Part shown: positions 49,024-57,794 of the stretch, piece after piece
Layout of the letters: each line of letters opens with the position of its first letter
Position numbering within the stretch: position 1 is the stretch's first letter
NCBI GenBank assembly: GCA_002439095.1
Contig: DJOT01000021.1
Span: 62,001 to 126,000 of the forward strand
Direction of reading: 5' to 3'
DNA: 64,000 nucleotides
From: Bacteroidales bacterium UBA6431
Lineage (GTDB): Bacteria > Bacteroidota > Bacteroidia > Bacteroidales > UBA932
Notes under the pieces: model-generated
The model's database searches: none
What the model was told of the DNA's origin: nothing
Seen by the model: only the letters and a program-made list of their open reading frames with translations
Program-made: the position numbers and the translations under genes

Positions 49024-50478
49024 ATGAATACGGCAAACATTATCGGCAGGAAGCGGGAACTGGAAATAATCGACAGGCTTTATCGCTCGGACAAGTCGGA
49101 GTTTCTCGCGATTTACGGACGTCGTCGCGTCGGCAAGTCATATCTTGTGGATGAGGCATTCCGGGATGAACTGGCTTTTTCCGTGGTCGGAACATTCAAA
49201 AAATGTGATGACGGAGAGGAACCGATGTACAAGAAAACGCAGCTAAGGCATTTTTACCGCAGTTTGTTGGACTACGGTCTGGATGACTCTTATAAGGAGC
49301 CGGATAACTGGCTTGACGCATTCGACCTTCTTAAAAAACTGCTCTCGCAGAGCGGGGACTCCAGAAAAGTCGTGTTCATAGATGAACTTCCTTGGTTGGC
49401 CGGGCCGAAATCCTCTGAACTTGTTGAGGAACTCGGATATTTTTGGAACAGCTGGGCGGCACGGCAGAGAAACATCTTTCTGATAGTATGCGGGTCCGCG
49501 ACAAGCTGGATGCTCGACAACATCATAAGGGATTATGGTGGGCTTCATGGGCGCCTGACGGAAAAGATGTATCTGTCACCATTCAATCTTTTCGAGTCCA
49601 GACAGTATTATTCGAGCCGGGGCTTCCACATGTCCGATTATGAAATAGCCTTGAGCTATATGGCTATAGGCGGGATTCCATATTATATGGACCGCTTCCG
49701 TCCGGACAGGACATTGAGCCAGAATATCAATGAGTTCTATTTCCGCAATGCCTCGATTGACCATGAGTTCAGGGATGTCTTTACCGGACTGTTCCAGTCG
49801 GCTGACAGATACATAGATATCGTGCGCTCGCTTGGCGGAAGGTTCTACGGCATGACCAGAACCGAACTGCTCGAAGATACGAAACTCAAAGGCGGAGGGA
49901 CATTTACCAGGATGCTGGACAATCTGCAGGAATGCGGGATTGTGCGTTCTTTCTCCCGCTACGGGAAGAAGCGCAAGGAGACGGTCTATCAGCTGTGCGA
50001 TTTCTTCACGTTGTTCTACCTGAATTTCGTGGGGCAGAACGGACAGCGCAAGGACTGGGTCTATTTCCAGAGGTCACATGAATATGAGAACTGGAGCGGA
50101 AGGACATTTGAGCTGTTGTGTTCCCGTCACCTTGAACAGATACGTGAGGCCCTGAGGATAAAGTCTGTCGGGCGGGATTACAGTTGGACAGGGCAGTGTC
50201 CGGCCGGACGGAATGTCCAGGTGGATATGGTGATACCGTCTCCGGATGAGCGTACAGACTATCTTTGCGAGATGAAGTTCTCAGAGAATCGTTATTACAT
50301 AACCGAAGATTATGAGAAGAAGTTGCTGGACAAACTGGATGCGTTCCGTGCTTCCAAGAACCACAAGCCGTCACACTCGGTTCTTATGGTCATGGTCACG
50401 TCCATGGGACTTGGAGAATCCGGATACAGCAGGATAGTGAATGCAGAGGTGACCTTGTCGGATCTTTTCAAACCTTAA
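49024..50478 (+). CDS. AAA ATPase with C-terminal DUF234/PD-(D/E)XK domain
   Basis: The 484-residue protein has an archaeal-type ATPase domain: Walker A GRRRVGKS (32-39) and Walker B VVFIDELPW (about 115-123). A winged-helix-like segment follows (about 290-340, FTRMLDNLQECGIVRSF), then a DUF234 domain with VQVDMVIP and LCEMKF (about 401-418), the Asp...Glu-x-Lys pattern of PD-(D/E)XK nucleases. These genes are common and patchy in Bacteroidales genomes and of unknown function. It stands alone, with the hairpin pair upstream and an unrelated promoter downstream, and its sequence looks more A/T-rich than the neighbours. Confidence 0.9.
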   Translation: MNTANIIGRKRELEIIDRLYRSDKSEFLAIYGRRRVGKSYLVDEAFRDELAFSVVGTFKKCDDGEEPMYKKTQLRHFYRSLLDYGLDDSYKEPDNWLDAFDLLKKLLSQSGDSRKVVFIDELPWLAGPKSSELVEELGYFWNSWAARQRNIFLIVCGSATSWMLDNIIRDYGGLHGRLTEKMYLSPFNLFESRQYYSSRGFHMSDYEIALSYMAIGGIPYYMDRFRPDRTLSQNINEFYFRNASIDHEFRDVFTGLFQSADRYIDIVRSLGGRFYGMTRTELLEDTKLKGGGTFTRMLDNLQECGIVRSFSRYGKKRKETVYQLCDFFTLFYLNFVGQNGQRKDWVYFQRSHEYENWSGRTFELLCSRHLEQIREALRIKSVGRDYSWTGQCPAGRNVQVDMVIPSPDERTDYLCEMKFSENRYYITEDYEKKLLDKLDAFRASKNHKPSHSVLMVMVTSMGLGESGYSRIVNAEVTLSDLFKP

Positions 50479-50511
50479 TACCGCTTGGCCTCGCAAAAAA
50501 ATCCGTAAACA

Positions 50512-50542
50512 TTTGAAAAAGCAAATTTTTTAAATATCTTTG
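50512..50542 (+). promoter_or_regulatory. Promoter of the efflux operon
   Basis: TTTG (50512-50515), 19 bp, TATCTTTG (50535-50542), 32 bp before the ATG at 50575: a full match to the Bacteroidota housekeeping promoter. Confidence 0.85.
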
Positions 50543-50574
50543 CAGTGTATTAGTATAATAGAACACAATAGGGA

Positions 50575-51297
50575 ATGTTGATAGAAGTCAAGGATGTCAA
50601 CAAGACATACAACAACGGACAGCCTCTCCATGTCCTCAAAGGGATAGACTTGAGCATAGCGGAGGGGGAGTTCGTCTCCATCATGGGGGCTTCCGGCTCG
50701 GGGAAGTCCACGCTTCTCAATATTCTCGGCATCCTGGACAACTACGACAGCGGAGAATACCGCATCGACGGACAGCTCATCAAGGACCTCTCGGAGAGGC
50801 AGGCGGCGGATTACCGTAACCGCTTGATAGGCTTTATCTTTCAGTCTTTCAATTTGATAAGTTTCAAGACGGCGGTGGAGAATGTCGAACTTCCGCTATT
50901 CTATCAGGGGGTCAGCCGCAAGGCGCGTCACGAGCGCGCCATGGAATACCTCTCCCGTCTGGGCATAGCCGACTGGGCCTCACATTATCCAAACGAGATG
51001 TCCGGAGGACAGAAGCAGAGAGTCGCCATAGCCCGTGCTCTGATAACCAATCCGCGGATAATACTCGCCGATGAGCCGACAGGGGCACTGGATTCCAGGA
51101 CTTCGGAAGAGGTGATGGAACTTCTCGGCAGGCTCAACCGGGAGAATGGTGTCACAATCATAGTGGTGACACATGAGAGCGGCGTGGCCAACTGCACGGA
51201 CAAGATAGTGCATATCAAGGACGGCATAATAGGGAAGATTGAGGATAACAGGGAGCATCACGCTTCAGTTTTCGGCGCAGGTACCATAATGAAATGA
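50575..51297 (+). CDS. ABC transporter ATP-binding protein (MacB type)
   Basis: The 240-residue ATPase has Walker A GASGSGKST, the Q-loop FQSFNLISF, signature MSGGQKQRVAIARAL, Walker B ILADEPTGALD and switch VVTHESGVA. It is the first gene of a five-gene operon with two FtsX permeases, an HlyD-type adaptor and a TolC-like channel, together a MacAB-TolC-like tripartite pump. It overlaps the first permease by four bases (ATGA). Confidence 0.94.
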   Translation: MLIEVKDVNKTYNNGQPLHVLKGIDLSIAEGEFVSIMGASGSGKSTLLNILGILDNYDSGEYRIDGQLIKDLSERQAADYRNRLIGFIFQSFNLISFKTAVENVELPLFYQGVSRKARHERAMEYLSRLGIADWASHYPNEMSGGQKQRVAIARALITNPRIILADEPTGALDSRTSEEVMELLGRLNRENGVTIIVVTHESGVANCTDKIVHIKDGIIGKIEDNREHHASVFGAGTIMK

Positions 51298-52556
51298 GAG
51301 ACATCTTCATCGAAATATGGGAAAGCGTGCGCCGCAACAAACTGCGCACCTGTCTGACCGGATTTGCCGTGGCGTGGGGCATCTTTATGCTCATCGTGCT
51401 TCTCGGGTCGGGCAACGGGCTGCTCAACTCCTTCATGGCCGGGAGCGCCGGTATCAATGTGAACACCATGCAGATCGGCGGTGGCTGGACATCAAAGCCG
51501 TATGGTGGCTTGAAGGCCGGACGAAGCATAGAATTGGACGAGAGAGACATTGACATCACTGAAGGTGTCATGTTTCGGGATCATGTAGACGAAGTGACGG
51601 CTACGGTGTCGTCATCGGTTACGGTCGTCTGTGGGGCAAATTCATTCTCCGGCACAATCGAGGGTGATTATCCGGAGCGTCAGGACATGGACAAAATCGA
51701 GATCCTCCATGGTCGTTTTATCAATGAGAAAGATATCCAGGACAGACGCAAGGTGGTCGTGATTCCTCAGGACCGTGCTGAAGATCTTCTTGACGGGAAA
51801 CCGTCAGAAGGACTTGTAGGCAAGAGGGTTACAATAAATGACTTTTCTTTTCTTGTCGTGGGCATCAGCAAGGCCGACATGATGGACGGGTCCAATCGCT
51901 TCTTCGCTCCGTTTTCTACGGTTAGGATCATTTTCTCCAAGGGGAGCAAGATTGATGATCTGACTTTTACTTTCCATGGACTGAAGACATTAGAGGAGAG
52001 CGAAGAGTTTGAGAAGTCTTACAAGGCCGCTGTCAACCTCGGGCATGGGGCCGCTCCTGATGACGACAGTGCAATCTGGATATGGAACCGATTTACGGAG
52101 AGTCTCCAGATGGAGAAAGGTGGGCATATCATCCGTATAGCTCTATGGGTGATAGGGCTTTTCACCCTGCTCAGCGGGATAGTCGGTGTCAGCAACATAA
52201 TGCTCATCACCGTCAAGGAGCGGACTCACGAGTTCGGCATCCGCAAGGCCATCGGAGCCCGCCCTTGGAGCATAATGAAACTTATAGTGGCGGAGAGCGT
52301 GGCCATCACGGCGTTTTTCGGATATATAGGGATGGTGCTCGGGCTTGTGGCCTGTGAGGTCCTCGACAAGACTGTGGGGCAGGCCTCCGCATCAGTCATG
52401 GGGCAGCAGATAGCCATGTTCGTCAACCCCACGGTCGGGGTGGATGTCGCCTTGCAGGCCACACTGCTGCTCATAATAGCGGGTACGCTTGCCGGGCTTG
52501 CTCCTGCGCGCAGGGCCGCCAATGTCAGACCGATTGAAGCACTCAGGGCGGAATGA
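51294..52556 (+). CDS. MacB-type ABC permease 1
   Basis: The 420-residue protein has an N-terminal membrane helix (about 20-45), a periplasmic MacB_PCD domain (about 50-260) and three C-terminal FtsX helices, with VGVSNIMLITVKERTHEFGIRKAIGA as the family signature before the second helix. It is a half-transporter expected to pair with the second permease. Both its ends overlap its neighbours by four bases. Confidence 0.93.
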   Translation: MRDIFIEIWESVRRNKLRTCLTGFAVAWGIFMLIVLLGSGNGLLNSFMAGSAGINVNTMQIGGGWTSKPYGGLKAGRSIELDERDIDITEGVMFRDHVDEVTATVSSSVTVVCGANSFSGTIEGDYPERQDMDKIEILHGRFINEKDIQDRRKVVVIPQDRAEDLLDGKPSEGLVGKRVTINDFSFLVVGISKADMMDGSNRFFAPFSTVRIIFSKGSKIDDLTFTFHGLKTLEESEEFEKSYKAAVNLGHGAAPDDDSAIWIWNRFTESLQMEKGGHIIRIALWVIGLFTLLSGIVGVSNIMLITVKERTHEFGIRKAIGARPWSIMKLIVAESVAITAFFGYIGMVLGLVACEVLDKTVGQASASVMGQQIAMFVNPTVGVDVALQATLLLIIAGTLAGLAPARRAANVRPIEALRAE

Positions 52557-53785
52557 GATTCGATGCAGACACATTCAAGGAGATATCCGACTCCCTTACT
52601 CGCAACAAGAGCCGCAGCCTTTTGACCGGCTTTGGGGTGTTCTGGGGTATTTTCATGCTGCTGTTCCTCGCTGGGGGTGGCCACGGAATGAAACAGATGC
52701 TCTCCAAAAATTTCGAGGGCTTTGCCACCAACACCACGATTCTATGGCCATCCAAGACCACCAAGCCGTACCTCGGCTTCAAGCAGGGACGGGCATGGTG
52801 GTTCACTCAGGATGATGTCGCCCGCCTGCGAGCCCTCGTCCCGGAGCTGGATATCGTGACACCGATTGTGTCGCAGTGGGGGCAGACGGCTTCGCATGAT
52901 ATCAACAGTTTCAGCGCCAGCATCAAAGGAGTGAACTCCGAATATGCCGGGATAGAGGCTCCGAAGATAAAATACGGCCGGTATATCAACGAGACGGATG
53001 TCCTGCAGGAACGGAAAGTTTGTGTGATCGGAAAAAGGGTCTACACATCCCTCTTTCCGGACGGAGGTGACCCGTGCGGGCAGAGGATCAAGATCGGGCA
53101 GGTCTGGTTTACTGTGGTGGGCGTGGATTACAATTCCGGCAGCATCAGCATCAATGGCAACTCCGACAGCGCGATCATCCTACCTTTCAGCGTGGTGCAG
53201 AAACTCTACCACAGAGGCAACTTCGTTGACATGATTTGCGTTACAGGCCGTTCCGGGGTGAGAATGTCGGAGATTGAGCCGGCCTTGAGGGAGGTGACGG
53301 CCCGCTACCACAAGTTCAACCCGGCTGACAAGCAGGCACTCTTCGTGCTTAACACCGAGGAGATGTTTTCTCTGGTGGACAATCTCTTCCGGGGTGTGAA
53401 CTTCCTGATTCTGCTTGTCGGGCTGGGGACTATACTTGCCGGAGCCATCGGTGTGAGCAACATCATGATGGTGACGGTCCGCGAGCGCACGACCGAGATA
53501 GGCATACGGCGAGCCATCGGGGCGACCCCGTCCGACATATTGTCGCAGATCATAATGGAGAGCATCTCGCTCACCATGGCTTCGGGTGTCTCCGGGATAG
53601 TGTTCTCAGTGCTCATGCTCAGCCTGCTGGAAGCCATGACTTCACATCAGGCCGTCTTCCAGATAGGGTTCTGGACAGCGGTGGGGGCTATGGTCATGCT
53701 GACTTTCCTCGGAGTGCTCGCCGGCCTCGCGCCAGCATCCCGCGCGATGAAGATAAAACCTGTGGATGCGATGAGAGACGAATAA
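52553..53785 (+). CDS. MacB-type ABC permease 2
   Basis: The 410-residue protein has the same four-helix MacB layout as the preceding gene, with GVSNIMMVTVRERTTEIGIRRAIGA as the FtsX motif. The two permeases are diverged paralogs, so the pump probably works as a heterodimer rather than the MacB homodimer of E. coli, in which ATPase and permease are fused. The adaptor gene begins 13 bp after it. Confidence 0.93.
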   Translation: MRFDADTFKEISDSLTRNKSRSLLTGFGVFWGIFMLLFLAGGGHGMKQMLSKNFEGFATNTTILWPSKTTKPYLGFKQGRAWWFTQDDVARLRALVPELDIVTPIVSQWGQTASHDINSFSASIKGVNSEYAGIEAPKIKYGRYINETDVLQERKVCVIGKRVYTSLFPDGGDPCGQRIKIGQVWFTVVGVDYNSGSISINGNSDSAIILPFSVVQKLYHRGNFVDMICVTGRSGVRMSEIEPALREVTARYHKFNPADKQALFVLNTEEMFSLVDNLFRGVNFLILLVGLGTILAGAIGVSNIMMVTVRERTTEIGIRRAIGATPSDILSQIIMESISLTMASGVSGIVFSVLMLSLLEAMTSHQAVFQIGFWTAVGAMVMLTFLGVLAGLAPASRAMKIKPVDAMRDE

Positions 53786-53798
53786 AAATCAAACAGAT

Positions 53799-54893
53799 AT
53801 GAAAAAGGCAGTCAAGTACATCTTTCTGGCTATAGCCGTCCTGATCGTGGCGGGGACATTCGTGTTCCTTTTCAGGAAATCACGTCCCGAGATCACCTTG
53901 TACCAGGAATTGGAAGCCAAAACCATGGACATACGGCGCTCCACGGTCGTGACAGGCAAGATCGAGCCGCGCAATGAGGTCAACATCAAACCTCAGATCA
54001 ACGGCATCATCTCCGAGCTCTACAAGGAAGCGGGCCAGATGGTCAAGGAAAACGAGATCATCGCCCGGCTCAAGGTGATCCCAGACATGTCATCCCTCAG
54101 CTCCGCCGAGTCGAGGGTGAGACTTGCCGAACTCAACCTTGCGCAGGCCAAGACTGACTTCGAGAGGGAAAAGACCCTGTACGACAAGAATCTGGTAAGT
54201 GCTGACGAGTATGAGAAGGTTGTCCAGTCCTACAACCAGGCCAAGGAGGAGCGGGCAGCAGCGCAGGACGCGCTTGAAGTCATACGTGACGGCGTCTCCT
54301 CCACCAACGCCACGGGAAGCTCCACTCTCGTCAGGTCCACCATCAGCGGCCTCATCCTGGACATACCCGTCAAGGTCGGCAACTCCGTCATCCAGGCCAA
54401 CACGATGAACGACGGCACCACCGTGGCCACAGTCGCCGACATGTCCGACCTCATCTTCGATGGCAACATAGACGAGACCGAGGTCGGTTCGCTCACCGAG
54501 GGCATGGACATCCTCATCACCATCGGCGCATTGCCGGGATTCAGTACCGGAGCGGTGCTGGAGTACATATCTCCGAAGGCCGTGGAGAACAACGGAACCA
54601 ACCAGTTCGAGATCAAGGCCGCCGTCAAGACAGACAGCCGCTACAAGGTCCGCTCAGGCTACAGCGCCAATGCCGAGGTCGTCCTGCAGGAGGCGGACGG
54701 GGTGCTCGGTGTGCCGGAGAGCAGCCTCGTGTTCGAGGGGGACAGCTGCTTTGTCTATAAGCTCACGGCGCCGCAGGAGTTTGTCCGCACTCCGGTAAGT
54801 GTCGGGCTCAGCGACGGAGTCAACATCGAGATCAAATCAGGGCTGAAAGCAGGTGACAAGGTCCGCGGCCCGAAGATCCTCAAAAACGAGTAG
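53799..54893 (+). CDS. Periplasmic adaptor (HlyD/MacA family)
   Basis: The 364-residue protein has an N-terminal membrane anchor (about 5-25), a lipoyl-like domain split around an alpha-hairpin (VTGKIEPRNEVNIKPQINGII and STISGLILDIPVKVGNSV), the coiled hairpin (about 100-150) and a beta-barrel domain. It bridges the inner-membrane permeases and the outer-membrane TolC-like channel encoded next. Confidence 0.93.
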   Translation: MKKAVKYIFLAIAVLIVAGTFVFLFRKSRPEITLYQELEAKTMDIRRSTVVTGKIEPRNEVNIKPQINGIISELYKEAGQMVKENEIIARLKVIPDMSSLSSAESRVRLAELNLAQAKTDFEREKTLYDKNLVSADEYEKVVQSYNQAKEERAAAQDALEVIRDGVSSTNATGSSTLVRSTISGLILDIPVKVGNSVIQANTMNDGTTVATVADMSDLIFDGNIDETEVGSLTEGMDILITIGALPGFSTGAVLEYISPKAVENNGTNQFEIKAAVKTDSRYKVRSGYSANAEVVLQEADGVLGVPESSLVFEGDSCFVYKLTAPQEFVRTPVSVGLSDGVNIEIKSGLKAGDKVRGPKILKNE

Positions 54894-54895
54894 CC

Positions 54896-56218
54896 ATGAA
54901 GAAAATATTCTCAGCAGCGGCCTCCCTTGTCTGCGCCTGTCTGCCGGCAGCGGCACAGGGTGGCCCGTGGACTCTCTCTGACTGTATCGCCTACGCGCTT
55001 GAACACAATATATCCGTGCAGCAGAACAGCATTGCCGTCTCGCAGCGTGAAGTGGATCTCAACACGGCCAAGAGCCGCATGCTCCCAGGCATCAGCGCCT
55101 CAGCATCAGAGAATTTCTCTTTCGGGCGCGGACTCACGTCCGACAACACCTACACCAATTCCAATACGAGTTCGACATCATTCAGCATAGGAGGGGAGAT
55201 GCCGATATTTCAGGGGCTTGATATCGTGAACGGCATCAAACTCGGCAAACTTGACCTCTCATCTGCCACCGCGGATCTTGAGAAAGCCCGCGATGACATA
55301 AGGGTCGCGGTGGCGCAGGCCTATGCCCAGATTCTCTACAATCAGGAAATCCTCGAAGTGGCCGAGTACCAGGTGGCCCATGATGCTTCTCTTCTGGAGC
55401 AGGTGCAGGCCCGTCGCGATGCGGGCAAGGCGAGTGATGCCGAAGTGGCGGCACAGAAAGCCACCCTCGCCCAGAGCGAACTCTCACGTACGCAGGCGCA
55501 GGGCAACCTCATGCTCTCCAAACTTGACCTGACCCAGCTTCTTGAACTCCCTTCTCCGGACGGGTTCGATGTGGTGCGTCCGGAGGTGGAGGCATTTGAG
55601 CCGCAGCTGCTTACGGACCCTGAAGAAATATACGGCATCGCTGTCGGAATCCGGCCCGCCGTGCTCTCGGCCTCCATAAAGGTCGAGGCGGCCGATGTCA
55701 GCATCGCGAAAGCTAAAGGAGCATATCTGCCCACCCTCTCGCTCAGCGGAGGCATAGGCACAAACTATTATACCACTTCCAATGTGCAGTCCCCGAGCTT
55801 CAGTGAGCAGCTGCGCAACAATTTCAGCCAGTATATCGGGCTGTCCCTGAATGTCCCGATCTTCTCCCGCTTCTCGACCCGCAACGCTGTGCGCAACGCG
55901 GAACTCAGCCGCAAAAATTCCGCCCTCCAACTTGAGAGCGCCAAGAAGAACCTATATAAAGAGATACAGCAGGCCTATTACAATGCTCTTACATCGCAGG
56001 CCCGTTACTCCAGCAGCCGGGAGTCTTCCTTGAGTGCCGAGCAGTATTATGAGATGACGGAACAGAAGTACCTCGCGGGCAAGGCCGGCATCACCGACTA
56101 CAACGATGCCAAGAACTCGTATCTCAAGGCCAAGTCCGAGTTCCTCCAGGCCCGCTACGAGTGCCTTTTCCAGACGCGCCTGCTTGACTTCTATGAAGGA
56201 AGGGACATAGTGTTCTGA
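54896..56218 (+). CDS. TolC family outer-membrane channel
   Basis: The 440-residue protein has a signal peptide (MKKIFSAAASLVCACLPAAA) and the two OEP repeats of TolC-like proteins (about 25-210 and 235-430): WTLSDCIAYALEHNISVQQ, a long helix with VAQAYAQILYNQEIL, and the repeat ending QQAYYNALTSQARY. It forms the outer-membrane exit of the tripartite pump and is the last gene of the operon. The pump's substrate is unknown; macrolides, peptides or lipids are known for relatives. Confidence 0.93.
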   Translation: MKKIFSAAASLVCACLPAAAQGGPWTLSDCIAYALEHNISVQQNSIAVSQREVDLNTAKSRMLPGISASASENFSFGRGLTSDNTYTNSNTSSTSFSIGGEMPIFQGLDIVNGIKLGKLDLSSATADLEKARDDIRVAVAQAYAQILYNQEILEVAEYQVAHDASLLEQVQARRDAGKASDAEVAAQKATLAQSELSRTQAQGNLMLSKLDLTQLLELPSPDGFDVVRPEVEAFEPQLLTDPEEIYGIAVGIRPAVLSASIKVEAADVSIAKAKGAYLPTLSLSGGIGTNYYTTSNVQSPSFSEQLRNNFSQYIGLSLNVPIFSRFSTRNAVRNAELSRKNSALQLESAKKNLYKEIQQAYYNALTSQARYSSSRESSLSAEQYYEMTEQKYLAGKAGITDYNDAKNSYLKAKSEFLQARYECLFQTRLLDFYEGRDIVF

Positions 56219-56265
56219 TATTCAAAAAAAATCAGCATATTTGTGTCCCGAAACTTACTGACACA

Positions 56266-57291
56266 ATGAAAAAAACAGTTCTTGTCTCCGGCGGTGCCGG
56301 ATTCATCGGGAGCCACGTGACCGTGGAGCTCTCGCAGGCCGGCTACGAAGTCGTCGTGGCCGACAATATGTCCAACTGTGATGAGACCAATTACGAAGGC
56401 GTCTGCCGTATCCTGGGCAAGCGCCCTCCGTTTGTCAAGATGGATTTCTGCGACCTTGCCGCCGTGGAGAAACTCTTCGATGACTACAAGATAGACGCGG
56501 TCATCCATTTCGCGGCCTACAAGGCTGTCGGGGAATCCGTTTCTGATCCTCTCAAGTACTACCGCAACAATCTTCTCTCATTCATCAACATAGTGGATGT
56601 GGCCAACCGCAAGGGAGGCTGCAACGTGCTTTTCAGCTCTTCCGCCACTGTCTATGGTGAGCCGGAGAAGCTTCCTGTGACAGAGGAGTCACCGCGCCAG
56701 AGCGCGACATCCCCTTACGGCAACACCAAGCAGATCTGTGAGGACATCCTGCGCGACTCCGTCCGCGCCTATCCTGGCATCAAGGGCATAGCTCTCCGCT
56801 ATTTCAACCCTATCGGTGCCCATCCGTCAGCCCTCATCGGCGAACTTCCGCGCGGAGTGCCTAACAACCTCGTGCCTTTCATCACCCAGACTGCCATCGG
56901 CAAGAGAGAGTGTCTCTCCGTCTTCGGCAACGACTATCCGACACCGGACGGCACCTGCCTTCGCGACTATATAGATATAGTGGATCTGGCAAAGGCCCAT
57001 GTCTGCGCCGTGGACCGCATGGTGGAGGGCAAGATGAAGGAGAAGTACGAGATCTTCAACATCGGCACCGGCCGTCCTGTATCCGTGCTGGAACTCATAA
57101 AGACATTCGAGAAGGTCAACGGCGTCAAGCTCAACTGGAAGTTCGCTCCGCGCCGCTCAGGCGATGTGACCGCAGTGTGGGCTGACCCGGGGCTGGCCGA
57201 AAAGGAGCTTGGCTGGAAGGCTCAGCGCAGCGTGGACGAGACACTTGCCTCGGCCTGGGCCTGGGAGAAGCACCTCGCCGGACAGCAATAA
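56266..57291 (+). CDS. galE: UDP-glucose 4-epimerase
   Basis: The 341-residue SDR enzyme interconverts UDP-glucose and UDP-galactose for surface glycans. The NAD motif is SGGAGFIGSH, the catalytic pair is Tyr/Lys in SPYGNTK, and LRYFNPIGAHPSALIGE and the ending GWKAQRSVDETLASAWAWEK are GalE hallmarks. Its stop overlaps the next start (TAATG), so it heads a run of four closely spaced genes. A CATATTTG sequence 27 bp upstream is a poor promoter box. Confidence 0.95.
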   Translation: MKKTVLVSGGAGFIGSHVTVELSQAGYEVVVADNMSNCDETNYEGVCRILGKRPPFVKMDFCDLAAVEKLFDDYKIDAVIHFAAYKAVGESVSDPLKYYRNNLLSFINIVDVANRKGGCNVLFSSSATVYGEPEKLPVTEESPRQSATSPYGNTKQICEDILRDSVRAYPGIKGIALRYFNPIGAHPSALIGELPRGVPNNLVPFITQTAIGKRECLSVFGNDYPTPDGTCLRDYIDIVDLAKAHVCAVDRMVEGKMKEKYEIFNIGTGRPVSVLELIKTFEKVNGVKLNWKFAPRRSGDVTAVWADPGLAEKELGWKAQRSVDETLASAWAWEKHLAGQQ

Positions 57292-57794
57292 TGTTCGTCG
57301 GACTGATAAGCGACACCCATGGTGTGTTCAGCGACGGGTTCAAGAATTTCTTTGAACCCGTCGATGTCATTTGGCATGCCGGAGACTTCGGGGGTGGGGA
57401 GGCTTTTGCCGACAGCATCGCCGCCTTCAAGCCCCTTGTCGGGGTGTACGGCAACTGTGACGGGCAGGACATACGCTTCCGTTTTCCTCAGTTCCAATAC
57501 ATGGAAGAGCAGGGGCTGCGTATCCTGATGACCCATATCGGCGGCTCTCCGGGCCACTATTATCCCGAGGCGGCTGAACTGATTGACTCTTACCGTCCCG
57601 ACGTCTTCATCTGCGGGCATTCCCATATCCTCAAGGTGATGCGGGACAGCAAGCGCAACCTCTTGTATATCAACCCCGGAGCTGCCGGCCTGCAAGGGTG
57701 GCAGGTGATGCGGACCGCCCTGCGTTTCAAGATCGAAGGTGGACAGATCAAGGACATGGAAGTATTTGAAGTTCCCCGCAATCAGACGATATGA
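57291..57794 (+). CDS. YfcE/MJ0936-type metallophosphoesterase
   Basis: The 167-residue protein has the calcineurin-like metal motifs SDTHG, HAGDFGGG, GNCDG, MTHIGG and CGHSHI in order, as in YfcE-type phosphodiesterases. It is cytoplasmic. Its start overlaps galE by one base and its end overlaps the flippase gene by four, so they are co-transcribed. The physiological substrate is unknown. Confidence 0.92.
   Translation: MFVGLISDTHGVFSDGFKNFFEPVDVIWHAGDFGGGEAFADSIAAFKPLVGVYGNCDGQDIRFRFPQFQYMEEQGLRILMTHIGGSPGHYYPEAAELIDSYRPDVFICGHSHILKVMRDSKRNLLYINPGAAGLQGWQVMRTALRFKIEGGQIKDMEVFEVPRNQTI

Noticed and set aside
5855..50478. A single defence island linking the DUF1016 and ATPase-nuclease genes
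   Set aside because: They lie over 40 kb apart among housekeeping genes, with no restriction, toxin-antitoxin or cas genes nearby.
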